Part shown: positions 43,398 to 52,497 of the stretch, piece after piece | Layout: every line of letters starts with the position of its first letter | Position numbering within the stretch: position 1 is the first letter of the stretch | Assembly: GCF_014212495.1 (NCBI RefSeq) | Contig: NZ_JACKZC010000005.1 | Location: forward strand, 309,732-373,731 | DNA length: 64,000 nucleotides | Direction of reading: 5' to 3' | Source: Pontibacter sp. Tf4 | GTDB taxonomy: Bacteria > Bacteroidota > Bacteroidia > Cytophagales > Hymenobacteraceae | Translations under genes and position numbers: made by a program | Notes under the pieces: generated by a model | Told to the model about the DNA's origin: nothing | Seen by the model: the letters and a program-made list of their open reading frames with translations, nothing else | The model's database searches: none

Positions 43398-44177
43398 CTA
43401 TAGTTGCCTGCTCTTTTTCCGGTACAGCATCACCTCGTTCAGGCTGATGCCCACCAGCATCCAGAGGAAGCCCAGAAGATAACCTGCCAGCACATCAGAC
43501 AGAAAATGCACGCCGAGGTAGATGCGGCTGAAGCCTACCAGTACAATGATCAGGATGGCTGCCCAGACTATAGTTCTGCGCCAGGCAGGGCTTTGGGTAT
43601 TGCGGTAGAGCAGGTAGGCCAGCAGACCGAACAGGGCCATGGCCGTGGTGGCATGCCCGCTTGGGAAGGAATAATGTTCTACTTCATAATAGGCAACATC
43701 GGCGGGGCGAGCGCGGCTTATAAACGTTTTGCCGTACCTGACCGAAAGCCCCAGGCCAGCCATAGCCAGCCAGAAAGCAACTATAGCCCAGTAGCGTTTA
43801 TAGTACAGCAGAACAATGGTAAGCACGCCGCCAACTATAAATACAGCCTCGCGCTCGCCAAGCTTTGTGATGATGTATAAAAAGTAGCTGACGCCTTCGG
43901 AACGCACACTATAAAGCAGGTCTGTAAATTTCTGATCGGCTACTACCACCCACTCGGCATCCAATACGCTCTCGGCCAACTCGGTGAGCAGCAGCATGTT
44001 TACCAGCGCTACCAGCAATAGTAAAGTAAGGGGAAGGCCTACAAATATTTCGGGGTCCAGCCTGTCGGCAATAAAAGTTGCCACCCGCGGGTGCTGCCTC
44101 TGAAAGCGCTGCGCCGCTGGTATGCCTGCAAACCAGTTCCTGAAACTATAGATGTATTGGGCAAGCTGTTTTCTCAT
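43398..44177 (-). CDS. PAP2-family membrane phosphatase
   Basis: 259 residues with five to six membrane spans. All three catalytic blocks are present: K150-x6-R157-P (KTFISRARP), PSGH (172-175, FPSGHATTAM), and SR-x5-H-x3-D (S217-R218, H224, D228 in SRIYLGVHFLSD). It dephosphorylates lipid phosphates such as phosphatidate or undecaprenyl diphosphate on the outer face of the inner membrane; which one is unknown. The phospholipase C-like gene follows on the same strand after 50 bp, giving a lipid-metabolism context. Confidence 0.88.
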   Translation of the reverse strand: MRKQLAQYIYSFRNWFAGIPAAQRFQRQHPRVATFIADRLDPEIFVGLPLTLLLLVALVNMLLLTELAESVLDAEWVVVADQKFTDLLYSVRSEGVSYFLYIITKLGEREAVFIVGGVLTIVLLYYKRYWAIVAFWLAMAGLGLSVRYGKTFISRARPADVAYYEVEHYSFPSGHATTAMALFGLLAYLLYRNTQSPAWRRTIVWAAILIIVLVGFSRIYLGVHFLSDVLAGYLLGFLWMLVGISLNEVMLYRKKSRQL

Positions 44178-44296
44178 GCATGAGCCTGTAATGTAGTGCA
44201 GGTATACGCATCCGGAATTTTTTGTTTGTACTGGCAGGCCCTCTTAAAAAGTGCAAAAAACACAACTTACCACATCTATATAAAGTACATATTTGT

Positions 44297-44857
44297 ATGA
44301 AGGGCTTGCAGGGCATAGTGGACAGAACCTTATTGGCAGTGGGCGTTTTACTGCTGCTGGTGTTCTTATGGACGCTGCCCGTTATGCCTGACGAACGGGA
44401 TGTACGGTATGCCAGCTACGTTCCCTCAGGAGGCGAATATGCGGGTTCTTCCAGCTGGAGCTATTTACGCCCTTCCAAAGGCCTGTCGCCACAGAATGTG
44501 GTGCAGATACAGCTAAAAGCCCTGCAACAGAACGATGGCAGCGATAGCGGCATAATTACCGTTTTCAACTTCTCCTCCCCTGTCAGCAAGATCAGCATGG
44601 GCTCCATCGACCATTTCCGGCTTATGGTGCGCGACCCGGTTTACAAGCCTATGCTCAACTTTAAATCCTACAAAAAAGGCAACATGGTAATTTCCGGCAC
44701 ATCGGCGTACCAACTGGTAGTACTTACCACTCCGGACAACGAACAGGCCACTTACCTGTTTATGCTGGCCCGCCAGACCCGCGGCTACTACAAGGACTGC
44801 TGGATGACAGTGGGAGTAGTACGTTTAGGAGATGATCGTCCGGTGTACGGCGTGTAA
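44297..44857 (+). CDS. DUF4864-like membrane-anchored protein
   Basis: 186 residues from ATG 44297 (MKGLQGIVDRTLLAVGVLLL); the frame start at 44222 is not a plausible start. One N-terminal membrane anchor (LLAVGVLLLLVFLWTLPV), then a soluble domain with LRPSKGLSPQNVVQIQLKAL, FNFSSPVSKISMGSIDHFRL and MVRDPVYKPML. The pattern of Pro-x-Val-Val, Gln/Leu helix, 'F..SP' and 'F..MV...Y.P' fits DUF4864 in my recollection. Function unknown. The gene abuts the convergent GNAT gene with no gap. Confidence 0.65.
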   Translation: MKGLQGIVDRTLLAVGVLLLLVFLWTLPVMPDERDVRYASYVPSGGEYAGSSSWSYLRPSKGLSPQNVVQIQLKALQQNDGSDSGIITVFNFSSPVSKISMGSIDHFRLMVRDPVYKPMLNFKSYKKGNMVISGTSAYQLVVLTTPDNEQATYLFMLARQTRGYYKDCWMTVGVVRLGDDRPVYGV

Positions 44858-45334
44858 CTATAGTTCTGTCTCCATTTTTATATCGGCGCGCTCGTAAATG
44901 CTGGGCGGCATGGGCACCTCTGTAAAGCCCAGGCGCCTGTACAGGTTAAGGGCCGGCCCAAGCCTGCGGTTCGATACCAGGTAAACTTTTACTCCGCCAG
45001 CCTCGCGGGCTTTCTGAAGCGCTGCCTCCCCAAGCATCTTTCCTATTTTAAGTCCCTGCGCTTTGGGTGTTACCGCCATTTTAGCCAGTTCGTACACACC
45101 ATCTCCATCGTTTATCAGGGCACAGGTACCAACTACTTCGTTGCCATACTTCGCCATCAGTATAAAGCCGCCTTTATCTAAAATATAACCTTTGGGGTCG
45201 CTTAACGATTTATGGTCGGCTTCTTCCATCACAAAGTAGCGCGTGATCCACTCTTCGTTCAGCTCCCTGAATTTAGCGGCGTGTTGTGGCTCGAAATCAA
45301 CTATAGTTACAGAAGGTTGCTCCGGGGTATGCAT
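44858..45334 (-). CDS. GNAT-family N-acetyltransferase
   Basis: 158 residues from ATG 45332-45334 (MHTPEQPSVTIVDFEPQHAA); a ten-codon upstream extension (45364) is less likely. GNAT motifs: strand VVGTCALINDGDGVYELAKM, acetyl-CoA loop AVTPKAQGLKIGKMLGEAAL (the Q/R-x-x-G-x-G/A type) and VYLVSNRRLGPALNLYRRLGF. The substrate is not identifiable. It is co-directional with the CHRD gene but separated from it by a hairpin. Confidence 0.85.
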   Translation of the reverse strand: MHTPEQPSVTIVDFEPQHAAKFRELNEEWITRYFVMEEADHKSLSDPKGYILDKGGFILMAKYGNEVVGTCALINDGDGVYELAKMAVTPKAQGLKIGKMLGEAALQKAREAGGVKVYLVSNRRLGPALNLYRRLGFTEVPMPPSIYERADIKMETEL

Positions 45335-45388
45335 GGCTGGTAAACGTAAACAGAGTACAAACATACAAACTCCGGCCTTACTTTAAAA

Positions 45389-45425
45389 CAACAAAGGCCT
45401 TTCCGGCTGATGCAGAAAGGCCCTT
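45389..45425 (-). terminator. Likely terminator of the CHRD lipoprotein gene
   Basis: Minus-strand GGGCCTTTCTGC / GCCGGAAAGGCC-like imperfect stem followed by TTTGTTGTTTTA. It is less clean than other terminators here. Confidence 0.6.
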
Positions 45426-45447
45426 GCGCATGTGTTCAGAAAAAAGG

Positions 45448-45942
45448 TCAGTCTACCAGCAGGTTGCCCCGCAGCTCTCCGTTAGGATAAGTGGTGCTGT
45501 GCACGTTTATATACCATAAGCCGGCTTTCAGGTCTGCTTCCTGCTGTGCCGAAAGGGGCGCTGTAGAAGCAGAATAACTTCCGGAACTTTCTGTGGTAAA
45601 TCCTTCAATAGGGGCAGCCACACCAGCGCTCTCAGTCGGGTCGGCCGGGCCATGGAAGTGCATTCCTACTGTTTCATCGTCGGGGTTGCCAAGCTGCCAG
45701 GTAACGGTGTACGACAGTATGTTCGTGTCATCATCGTAGGTACCTTCAAAAGTACCGGTACCATCTGATGTAACTGCAGGCACTTCGTTGTTTCCGCTTA
45801 AGGCTATTCCTTTAAATTCGATATCGGTGTTTGTAACCGGGGAGGGTTTGTCATCGTCGTCATCGTCGCAGGCAACGGCGAAGGCAAGCAGTGCGCACAT
45901 AAGCGCCAGCAAGCGTAGTTTAGTAAATAGTGTAGCTTTCAT
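45448..45942 (-). CDS. CHRD-domain lipoprotein
   Basis: 164 residues. Lipobox AVAC followed by DDDDDDKPSP, an acidic stretch immediately after the lipid Cys that fits surface export of Bacteroidota lipoproteins. CHRD domain with LSGNNEVPAVTSDGTGTF and the C-terminal GLWYINVHSTTYPNGELRGN. The domain is often found in secreted or envelope proteins; a binding role is presumed. It is its own unit. Confidence 0.85.
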   Translation of the reverse strand: MKATLFTKLRLLALMCALLAFAVACDDDDDDKPSPVTNTDIEFKGIALSGNNEVPAVTSDGTGTFEGTYDDDTNILSYTVTWQLGNPDDETVGMHFHGPADPTESAGVAAPIEGFTTESSGSYSASTAPLSAQQEADLKAGLWYINVHSTTYPNGELRGNLLVD

Positions 45943-46117
45943 AGAATGATGTGAAAATGGTTCAAGCGTTTTTACTTTCCGGAATAGCTATAGTTTCTCT
46001 GCTGTGGCAACTTTTCCGTGAGCAACTATACGCTATAGTGCACATACTAAAAATGCAGGTATATAATTGATTGCCCGTCGCAGGGAGTGCTTTGTAACCG
46101 CTGCCGTACACCTGAAC

Positions 46118-46714
46118 ATGCCACACAACGAACCATTTACTTCAGCGGCAACTATAGTTACCACAACGCTGCCCCGGCCGGTACTTTTCCACCCGCTTAA
46201 GCATCATCTGGGTTTTATCCGGGCATTTATCCAGGAGCAGGCAATGCTCGCCACGGCTAATCCCGGCCCGGCCCTGCAGCGCATCGGTACCTCGCAGCTC
46301 GACTTTTATACCGGCCCGCTGACACCGTTGGAAATTGCGCAGGCCGTAATTCTGCAGTTAGAGCAACAGGACCTGCTGCACCCCGAAGCATACCGGCAGT
46401 TTTTAGCAGCGCACCGCAGCCACTACCGCACCATTACCTTACCCGACGGCACCGACTGGATACTACGCTGGGGCACGCAGGAAGGCCGGTACGTGCATCT
46501 GCACCCGGCACGCTACGCAGCCCAGACCATACGGGTAAAAGCGGCGTCGCTGAAAACAGCCATTGCAGCAACTATAGCCGCCCGGCAGCAACACACAACT
46601 ATAGATCTGCCACTTGTAAATAAGGTAAGAGCCGAGCAACTGCATTTGCCACCACTAACTGTACTACAGCAAACCGAAGGGGCCGGTAAACTATTGGCAC
46701 TACTGCAACGATAG
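46118..46714 (+). CDS. Hypothetical protein of about 198 residues
   Basis: From ATG 46118 (MPHNEPFTSAATIVTTTLPR). The longer start at 46067 is a TTG and adds a weak Cys/Arg stretch. The sequence is helical with VLFHPLKHHLGFIRAFIQEQ and an Ala/Gln/Leu-rich second half (LKTAIAATIAARQQHTTIDL). No signal peptide or membrane span. I do not recognise the family, but it is likely real, given gene-like composition and a following terminator. Confidence 0.65.
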   Translation: MPHNEPFTSAATIVTTTLPRPVLFHPLKHHLGFIRAFIQEQAMLATANPGPALQRIGTSQLDFYTGPLTPLEIAQAVILQLEQQDLLHPEAYRQFLAAHRSHYRTITLPDGTDWILRWGTQEGRYVHLHPARYAAQTIRVKAASLKTAIAATIAARQQHTTIDLPLVNKVRAEQLHLPPLTVLQQTEGAGKLLALLQR

Positions 46715-46721
46715 CCCTAAA

Positions 46722-46753
46722 ACACAAAAGCCGCAACAGGTGCGGCTTTTGTG
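46722..46753 (+). terminator. Terminator after the 198-residue hypothetical gene
   Basis: ACACAAAAGCCGCA / TGCGGCTTTTGTG hairpin (loop ACAGG). Symmetric, so it can act for both strands; the minus-strand gene ending at 46798 lies 45 bp away. Confidence 0.75.
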
Positions 46754-46797
46754 CATGGTTCAAACTAAAGCTTATCTTATAACTATTTACTCTTCTT

Positions 46798-47580
46798 TTA
46801 TTTCACAGGTATCAGACTTGCCGGGCGGTTGTTAAGCCTTGTATACTTAAAATCGGTGCCACCTTTAAAGCTGACATTATCCAGGTTCGCTGTTTTAGAA
46901 AAATGGGTATACTTAAAGTTTGCTAACCCTTCAAAAACAGACCGCTGCAGGTCGGCCCCTGTTTCAAACTTAGCGTATTTAAAATCTGCGTCATCTTCAA
47001 AAACAGCACCTTTAAAATTCGCTTCATCCCGGAAGGCCGTATATTTAAAGTTGGCATCGTCTGCGAAAGTGGCTTTGCTGAAATCTGCAGCTTTTGCGAA
47101 TTTGGAGTACTTAAACAGGGCTTCTTCTGCAAACCGGCTACCGGCAAACGACACTTCCTGCTCAAAATCGCTGTACTTAAAAGCGGTTGCCGCCTCAAAA
47201 GTGCAGTTCTCAAAGCGTACTTCTTTTTTAAAATCGGTGTTGTACACTTCTCCCCCGGTTGTGCTTGCCGACTTTACACCGTTATCCGGGTTAAAATATG
47301 CCAGCACATCGCCTTTAAAGGTGCAGTTCTCGAAAACAAGCGGAGCTATTACCGTGCTGATGTGCTCTTTGGTATCGTTCTTCCCGGCCTTTTCATTCTT
47401 CAGCTTCATATTCTGCAACTTCGTCATGTCCAGGTTACCGGTAATTTCAGCGTTCTTATAGTTTACAGCTTCGCCGCGGTTTATTTTAGCGATGATCTCA
47501 GAAGCAGCTACCTTATTTTGTGCTATAGTCAGCAGCGGCAGAAACAGCAATGCAAGCAGCAGGTGTACGTGTTTTTTCAT
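46798..47580 (-). CDS. Exported protein of 11-residue pentapeptide-like repeats with alternating FKY units
   Basis: 260 residues with signal peptide (ending LPLLTIAQ). From about residue 118 the sequence falls into twelve consecutive 11-residue units such as ANFKYTAFRDE, ANFKGAVFEDD, ADFKYAKFETG, ADLQRSVFEGL and ANFKYTHFSKT. Every second unit contains FKY, giving a 22-residue superperiod. This is the 11-residue form of pentapeptide-repeat (PF13576-like) beta-helix. Such proteins can bind other proteins or nucleic acids; no function is known. It is a monocistronic minus-strand unit between two hypothetical neighbours. Confidence 0.82.
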   Translation of the reverse strand: MKKHVHLLLALLFLPLLTIAQNKVAASEIIAKINRGEAVNYKNAEITGNLDMTKLQNMKLKNEKAGKNDTKEHISTVIAPLVFENCTFKGDVLAYFNPDNGVKSASTTGGEVYNTDFKKEVRFENCTFEAATAFKYSDFEQEVSFAGSRFAEEALFKYSKFAKAADFSKATFADDANFKYTAFRDEANFKGAVFEDDADFKYAKFETGADLQRSVFEGLANFKYTHFSKTANLDNVSFKGGTDFKYTRLNNRPASLIPVK

Positions 47581-47769
47581 AGTGTTTTTTATTCAGGTTT
47601 GTGAGTTATTTCCCGGACTCTGACTAATAGATGGAGCAACTATAGCAAAGGTTGCCTGCGTGGGAAAAGTTTTTTTGAATGATGAGATTAAACAATCTCA
47701 CCGTTGCATATGGCAAGTATTCAGAAACCGCTATTTTTACAGTTACGCTTTAAAACAAACTTATACTTC

Positions 47770-48774
47770 ATGAAAAAACTTTATACTTTTCTCTTTCTCT
47801 TACTGGTAGGTATTCCTGTTTCCTCTTTTGCCCAGTCGCCATCAGATTCTATAAGAACCTATGTTGTTCAGGCTCTGAACATCATGAAGAACCACTCCAT
47901 CAACAAGCAAAAAGTAGACTGGGAGAAACTATACGCTACAACATTAGAAGCCGCAAAAGATGCTAAAACGATAAGAGATACCCATCCGGCAATAAACAAA
48001 GCACTGGAAGGTCTGAAAGATAACCATAGCCGACTGTATCCGGCAGAAGTCATTAAAGCCTATAAAGAAATGGGCGGCGCCGAAGCTTCCGGCCAAAAGC
48101 TACCCATGCCAACCGGAACTATAGTTGACGGCAAGTACGCGCTTATTACAGTTCCTGGTTTTTCAGCTATCACCAACGAAGACCAGCTGGCTTTTGTGGA
48201 TTCTATTCAGCACGTGATACGCAAACTGGATGCACAGAATCCTAAAGGCTGGATAATTGACCTGCGCCAGAATCAGGGCGGCAACCTGGAACCAACTATA
48301 GCCGGCCTGATGCCTATTTTAGGGGAAGGAAAATCAGTGGGCTGGGCTGATGGCGATAACAAAATTACCTACGCCAACTATAAGAACGGTATGATCATCG
48401 GGTTGACAGACAGCACAGAACATTTTATTAAAAGTCCTTACACCCTTAAAAAGCAGGGGCAGCCAGTAGCAGTATTGGTAAGCGGTAGAACCAGCAGTTC
48501 CGGCGAGATGGCGGCCATTAGCTTCAGAGGCCGCAAACACACCAAAATAATTGGCACGCCTACACAGGGTCTTACTACCAGCAATGCGCCACGCGAATTA
48601 TCTGATGGTGCGTGGTTAAACCTGACAGACGCAAGAGCAGCAGACCGCCATGGCAAAGTCTACGGCGGTAAACTCACACCTGATATTGAGCTAACTATAA
48701 CTGAAAATGCATCTGCCAATAGTTACTTGTATTTCAATGCGGCTATCAAGCATATCGACAAGCCGAAGAAGTAA
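47770..48774 (+). CDS. S41-family periplasmic peptidase
   Basis: 335 residues from ATG 47770 (MKKLYTFLFLLLVGIPVSSF); the frame start at 47704 is upstream. Signal peptide ending SSFAQ. The C-terminal protease domain has GWIIDLRQNQGGNLEPTIAG (160-179), the Ser block VSGRTSSSGEMAAI (238-250; catalytic Ser among S242-S244) and a Lys region FRGRKHTKIIG (252-262). There is no clear PDZ domain between N-terminal part and protease, so it is of the shorter S41 subtype. Substrate unknown. Confidence 0.85.
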   Translation: MKKLYTFLFLLLVGIPVSSFAQSPSDSIRTYVVQALNIMKNHSINKQKVDWEKLYATTLEAAKDAKTIRDTHPAINKALEGLKDNHSRLYPAEVIKAYKEMGGAEASGQKLPMPTGTIVDGKYALITVPGFSAITNEDQLAFVDSIQHVIRKLDAQNPKGWIIDLRQNQGGNLEPTIAGLMPILGEGKSVGWADGDNKITYANYKNGMIIGLTDSTEHFIKSPYTLKKQGQPVAVLVSGRTSSSGEMAAISFRGRKHTKIIGTPTQGLTTSNAPRELSDGAWLNLTDARAADRHGKVYGGKLTPDIELTITENASANSYLYFNAAIKHIDKPKK

Positions 48775-48791
48775 ACTATAGTTGCCACCAC

Positions 48792-48828
48792 AAAAAAGCG
48801 CCACCCTTTGCAGAGTGGCGCTTTTTTA
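48792..48828. terminator. Bidirectional terminator between the S41 peptidase gene and lpdA
   Basis: AAAAAAGCGCCACCCT / AGAGTGGCGCTTTTTT-type stem with loop TTGC. It serves both convergent genes (lpdA stop is 22 bp away). Confidence 0.88.
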
Positions 48829-48850
48829 ATGTATAGTTAAGCTATTTTGC

Positions 48851-50254
48851 TTAGATGTGCAACGCACGGTTTTCGGTTGCTGCTAAGCAGGCCTCTTTCA
48901 TGGCTTCGGTATAGGTTGGGTGCGCGTGGCTCATACGGGCAATGTCTTCTGCCGATGCACGGAATTCCATGGCTACCACCGCTTCTGCGATCATATCCGC
49001 CGCACGTGGCCCGATCATGTGTACGCCCAGAATCTCGTCTGTATTCTTGTCAGCTAACACCTTCACAAAACCATCCGTATCCATAGATGCTTTAGCACGA
49101 CCAGATGCCTTGAACGGGAACGAACCAGACTTGTAAGCACGACCCTGCTCCTTCAGTTGCTCTTCTGTGTAGCCTACGCCAGCTACTTCCGGCCAGGTAT
49201 ACACTACACCCGGTATCAGGTTATAGTTTATATGCGGCTTCTGACCAACGATCTGCTCAGCTACCAGCACGCCTTCTTCTTCAGCTTTGTGGGCCAGCAT
49301 CGCACCACGCACTACGTCTCCAATCGCGTAGATGCCTGGCACGTTCGTCTCCAGGTGGTCGTTCACGGCAATCATACCGCGTTCGCCCATCTGCACACCA
49401 GCATTCTCCAGGCCTAAACCTTCAGTATATGGCTTACGACCAACAGATACCAGCACGTAGTCGCCTTCAAAGGTTACCGTTTCACCTTTCGGGTTTTCAG
49501 CAGTTACTTTTACCACTTCGCCTTCGTTGGTAGCGCCGGTTACTTTGTGGTTAAAGAAGAACTCAAAACCAAGTGTTTTCTTCAATACACGCTGCAGCTC
49601 TTTTCCAAGGGCACGGTCCATAGTTGGGATAATGGCATCCACGTACTCGATCACCTGCACTTTTGCACCTAAGCGGGCGTAAACCGAGCCAAGCTCCAGG
49701 CCAATCACACCACCACCGATCACGATCATGTGCTTCGGAACTTCGGTAAGTGTTAAAGCTTCTGTTGATGTGATGATGCGCTTCTTATCGATTGGCAGGA
49801 ACGGCAGGGCCACCGGCTTGGAACCAGTCGCAATGATCGTTTTATCTGTTTCAATCTGCTGCTCTTTACCCTCGGTGTCTGTGATCTTGATCGTATTCTT
49901 GTTCACAAAAGAGCCCAGGCCATAGTAGGTATCGATCTTGTTCTTCTTCATCAGGAACGCAATGCCGTCGTTATTCGACTTCACCACTTCTCCCTTACGC
50001 TTAATCATCTGCTCCATGTTCACCTGCAAGTCGTTCAGCTCAATGCCATGCGTTTTAAACGTGTGTGCGGCATTATGGAAGTGCTCTGATGAATCGAGCA
50101 ACGCTTTTGATGGGATACAGCCTACGTTAAGGCATGTGCCACCCAACACATTATATTTTTCTATGATAGCAGTCTTCAGGCCCAGCTGCGCGCAACGGAT
50201 TGCTGCCACATACCCACCAGGACCAGAACCGATTACGGTTACATCGTATTTCAT
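48851..50254 (-). CDS. lpdA: Dihydrolipoyl dehydrogenase (E3)
   Basis: 467 residues. FAD motif GSGPGGYVAAI (9-19), redox-active C41-x4-C46 (GGTCLNVGC), NAD motif GGGVIGLELGSVYARLG, and the catalytic His-Glu pair in HAHPTYTEAMKEA near the C-terminus. Reoxidises dihydrolipoamide of the 2-oxoacid dehydrogenase complexes. It lies downstream of sucB on the same strand after a 239-bp repeat gap with a terminator in between, so it is probably a separate unit but functionally part of the sucA-sucB-lpd set. Confidence 0.95.
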   Translation of the reverse strand: MKYDVTVIGSGPGGYVAAIRCAQLGLKTAIIEKYNVLGGTCLNVGCIPSKALLDSSEHFHNAAHTFKTHGIELNDLQVNMEQMIKRKGEVVKSNNDGIAFLMKKNKIDTYYGLGSFVNKNTIKITDTEGKEQQIETDKTIIATGSKPVALPFLPIDKKRIITSTEALTLTEVPKHMIVIGGGVIGLELGSVYARLGAKVQVIEYVDAIIPTMDRALGKELQRVLKKTLGFEFFFNHKVTGATNEGEVVKVTAENPKGETVTFEGDYVLVSVGRKPYTEGLGLENAGVQMGERGMIAVNDHLETNVPGIYAIGDVVRGAMLAHKAEEEGVLVAEQIVGQKPHINYNLIPGVVYTWPEVAGVGYTEEQLKEQGRAYKSGSFPFKASGRAKASMDTDGFVKVLADKNTDEILGVHMIGPRAADMIAEAVVAMEFRASAEDIARMSHAHPTYTEAMKEACLAATENRALHI

Positions 50255-50306
50255 TTTTCTATACTTTATGGAGAACTATAGTTCTCGTTTTTGTATGTGA
50301 TTTTTC

Positions 50307-50440
50307 TTCTATAGTTAACCCACCCCTATCCCTCCGAGGAGGGGAATTTGGAACTGAGTAAAGTCCCCCTCTGAAGGGGGTAGGGAGATGTTTTACTTCA
50401 GCAGGCAAACACCCCTATGGTCCCCTCAAGGGGACAATCA
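50307..50440. repeat. C-rich/G-rich hairpin repeats between sucB and lpdA
   Basis: Units CCCTCCGAGGAGGGG, GTCCCCCTCTGAAGGGGG and GTCCCCTCAAGGGGAC occur in a row, with words like GTAGGGAGATG between them. They are of the same family as the hairpins in repeat islands A and B. No coding sequence. Confidence 0.75.
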
Positions 50441-50478
50441 AAAAAAGGAGGAGCAAACTACTTCGCTTACCCCTCCTT
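50440..50478 (-). terminator. Terminator of sucB
   Basis: On the minus strand GGAGGGGTAAGC / GTTTGCTCCTCC forms a 12-bp stem (with G-T pairs) around GAAGTA, followed by a T run. It begins about 16 bp after the sucB stop. Confidence 0.75.
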
Positions 50479-50493
50479 CCTTACCTCAATAAA

Positions 50494-52080
50494 TTAAACG
50501 CCTAATAGCAATCTCATCGGGTCTTCTAACAGTTCTTTCACTCGAACTAAGAAGCTAACTGACTCACGGCCGTCGATGATGCGGTGGTCGTAAGAAAGGG
50601 CCAGGTACATCATTGGGCGAATCTCAACCTGACCGTTGATGGCTACCGGACGCTGTACGATGTTGTGCATACCCAATATAGCAGACTGCGGCGCGTTGAT
50701 GATCGGTGTAGACATCATAGAACCAAACACACCACCGTTGGTGATGGTGAAGGTACCACCTGTCATTTCTTCGATAGAAAGCTTGTTCTCGCGCGCTTTC
50801 TTAGCCAGACGGATAACTTCTTTCTCAATACCATCTAATGACAATTGCTCCGCGTTACGGATAACCGGAACTACCAGACCTTTTGGTGCAGATACCGCGA
50901 TAGAGATGTCGCAGAAGTCGTTGTACACGATCTCGTTGCCATCGATCTGCGCGTTAACCGCAGGCCACTCCTGTAGCGCAACTGTTACAGCCTTCGTGAA
51001 GAACGACATAAAGCCTAAGCCTACTTCGTGCTTCTCTTTAAACTTATCCTTGTACTTGGCGCGGATATCCATGATCGGCTTCATGTCTACCTCATTGAAG
51101 GTAGTCAGCATAGCCGTTTCATTTTTAACAGATACCAGACGGCGAGCAACTGTTTTACGCAGGTTGCTCATCTTCTCGCGGCGGGAGTTGCGCTCACCTG
51201 CTGCGGCAGGAGCAGCAGCCTCTTGCTTGGCAGCCGGAGTCGATGGTTGAGCAGCAGGTCTTGCCTGAGCACCAATTGCATCTTCTTTGGTGATACGGCC
51301 ATCACGGCCTGTACCCTGCACATCAGCAGCATTTATTCCTCTTTCAGCCAATATTTTACCTGCAGCCGGAGATGGTGTGCCGGAAGCATAGGTTTGTGCA
51401 CCTGATGGAGCAGATGCAGCCTGTGCAGCTACTTGCTGTGTAGCCTGCTCCTGCTTGGCGTTTGCTTGGGCATTTGCTGCTGTTGTGCCCGCACTACCTG
51501 GCGTAATTTTGCAAAGCAAACCACCAATTTCTACAGTATCCCCCTGTTGCGCCACAATCTGTAGTGTACCGGCAGCTTCTGCAGGCAGTTCAAATGTAGC
51601 TTTATCCGACTCCAGTTCAGCAATCACTTCGTCCATTTGCACAAAGTCGCCGTCCTTTTTAAGCCAGTTAGCTATAGTTACTTCTGAAATAGATTCGCCT
51701 ACAGTTGGCACTCTCATTTCAACAGCTTCACCTGCTACTGTAGTAGTTGCGGCAGCTGGCTGAGCAGCAGTTTGTGCAGGCGCTGCAGCTTGTGCCGGAG
51801 CAGCTTCGGTTTTAGCAGCAGGAGCTGATGGAGCAGCAGCTGCTCCATCCTGTTCTATTGTGCAGATCACGGCACCAACATTTATAGTGTCGCCTTCCTG
51901 TGCTACAATGCGTAAAATGCCTGCGGCTTCGGCTGGCAGTTCGAATGTGGCTTTGTCAGACTCCAGTTCCGCAATCACCTCATCCATCTCCACGCGGTCA
52001 CCGTCTTTTTTCAGCCACTGGGCTATAGTTACCTCAGTGATCGACTCACCTACGACAGGCACTTTAACTTCTAAGCTCAT
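50494..52080 (-). CDS. sucB: Dihydrolipoyllysine succinyltransferase (E2) with two lipoyl domains
   Basis: 528 residues: two nearly identical lipoyl domains with lipoyl-lysines K43 and K160, each in [17 protein letters not shown], joined by Ala/Pro/Gln linkers. An E3-binding domain follows ([20 protein letters not shown]). The C-terminal catalytic domain has [16 protein letters not shown]. Part of the 2-oxoglutarate dehydrogenase complex (TCA cycle), supported by sucA upstream. Two lipoyl domains rather than one is longer than E. coli SucB but occurs in other phyla. Between sucA and sucB a 448-bp insert carries the S23-type ORF. Confidence 0.93.
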   Translation of the reverse strand: MSLEVKVPVVGESITEVTIAQWLKKDGDRVEMDEVIAELESDKATFELPAEAAGILRIVAQEGDTINVGAVICTIEQDGAAAAPSAPAAKTEAAPAQAAAPAQTAAQPAAATTTVAGEAVEMRVPTVGESISEVTIANWLKKDGDFVQMDEVIAELESDKATFELPAEAAGTLQIVAQQGDTVEIGGLLCKITPGSAGTTAANAQANAKQEQATQQVAAQAASAPSGAQTYASGTPSPAAGKILAERGINAADVQGTGRDGRITKEDAIGAQARPAAQPSTPAAKQEAAAPAAAGERNSRREKMSNLRKTVARRLVSVKNETAMLTTFNEVDMKPIMDIRAKYKDKFKEKHEVGLGFMSFFTKAVTVALQEWPAVNAQIDGNEIVYNDFCDISIAVSAPKGLVVPVIRNAEQLSLDGIEKEVIRLAKKARENKLSIEEMTGGTFTITNGGVFGSMMSTPIINAPQSAILGMHNIVQRPVAINGQVEIRPMMYLALSYDHRIIDGRESVSFLVRVKELLEDPMRLLLGV

Positions 52081-52089
52081 ATTTTATCT

Positions 52090-52122
52090 AATTAGGAATT
52101 ACGAATTAATAATTAAGAATTA
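52090..52122. repeat. Left heptamer array flanking the S23 ORF
   Basis: AATTAGG, AATTACG, AATTAAT, AATTAAG, AATTA: degenerate heptamers just upstream of the sucB start and 12 bp after the S23 stop. It pairs with the right array (52498-52528), which reads as the same words in the opposite orientation. Confidence 0.75.
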
Positions 52123-52134
52123 TTTATGTCTGAA

Positions 52135-52497
52135 TTAAGTATCAGTATTATTCTTTGACGTCTTTAATATGGAGCCAGTAATCTTCAAAAGTTCTTCACA
52201 ATCTATTAGCAACGAAGTTGCCTGCTCTTGGTTAATAAAGTTCGTATCCCGAAGCAGCCTTAGCCAATAATTAGTTTCTCTTGCTTCCTTATAAGCGATT
52301 GACATCTTCGATATAAAATCTTTCTTACTCTGAGCACCGATTGCCTCCTCTACATTTGCACCTATTGAAGTGCCGCTACGAAGGATCTGCCTTGAAATTA
52401 CAACGTCTTTTTTATCCTGATAAAGGAATCTGTACAAATTAACAATGCGAATAGCAAAGGCATAACTTTTAGAAAGTAACACATTTTCTGATTTCAC
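52135..52497 (-). CDS. Four-helix-bundle protein (S23 / 23S rRNA intervening-sequence family)
   Basis: 120 residues: SKSYAFAIRIVNLYRFLYQD, then VVISRQILRSGTSIGANVEEA (family signature with R-x2-SGTSIGANV-EEA), then KKDFISKMSIAYKEARETNYWLRLL and a final helix. This family is known from 23S rRNA intervening sequences and from stand-alone loci; the biochemical function is unknown. Here it stands inside the sucA-sucB gap on the same strand, bracketed by heptamer arrays (52090-52122 and 52498-52528), so it looks like an inserted element. Confidence 0.85.
   Translation of the reverse strand: MKSENVLLSKSYAFAIRIVNLYRFLYQDKKDVVISRQILRSGTSIGANVEEAIGAQSKKDFISKMSIAYKEARETNYWLRLLRDTNFINQEQATSLLIDCEELLKITGSILKTSKNNTDT

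Noticed and set aside
46829..47461. 210-residue plus-strand frame opposite the 11-residue repeat protein
   Set aside because: It is the mirror of a repeat-rich coding sequence, so the long frame is a by-product of the repeat codons.
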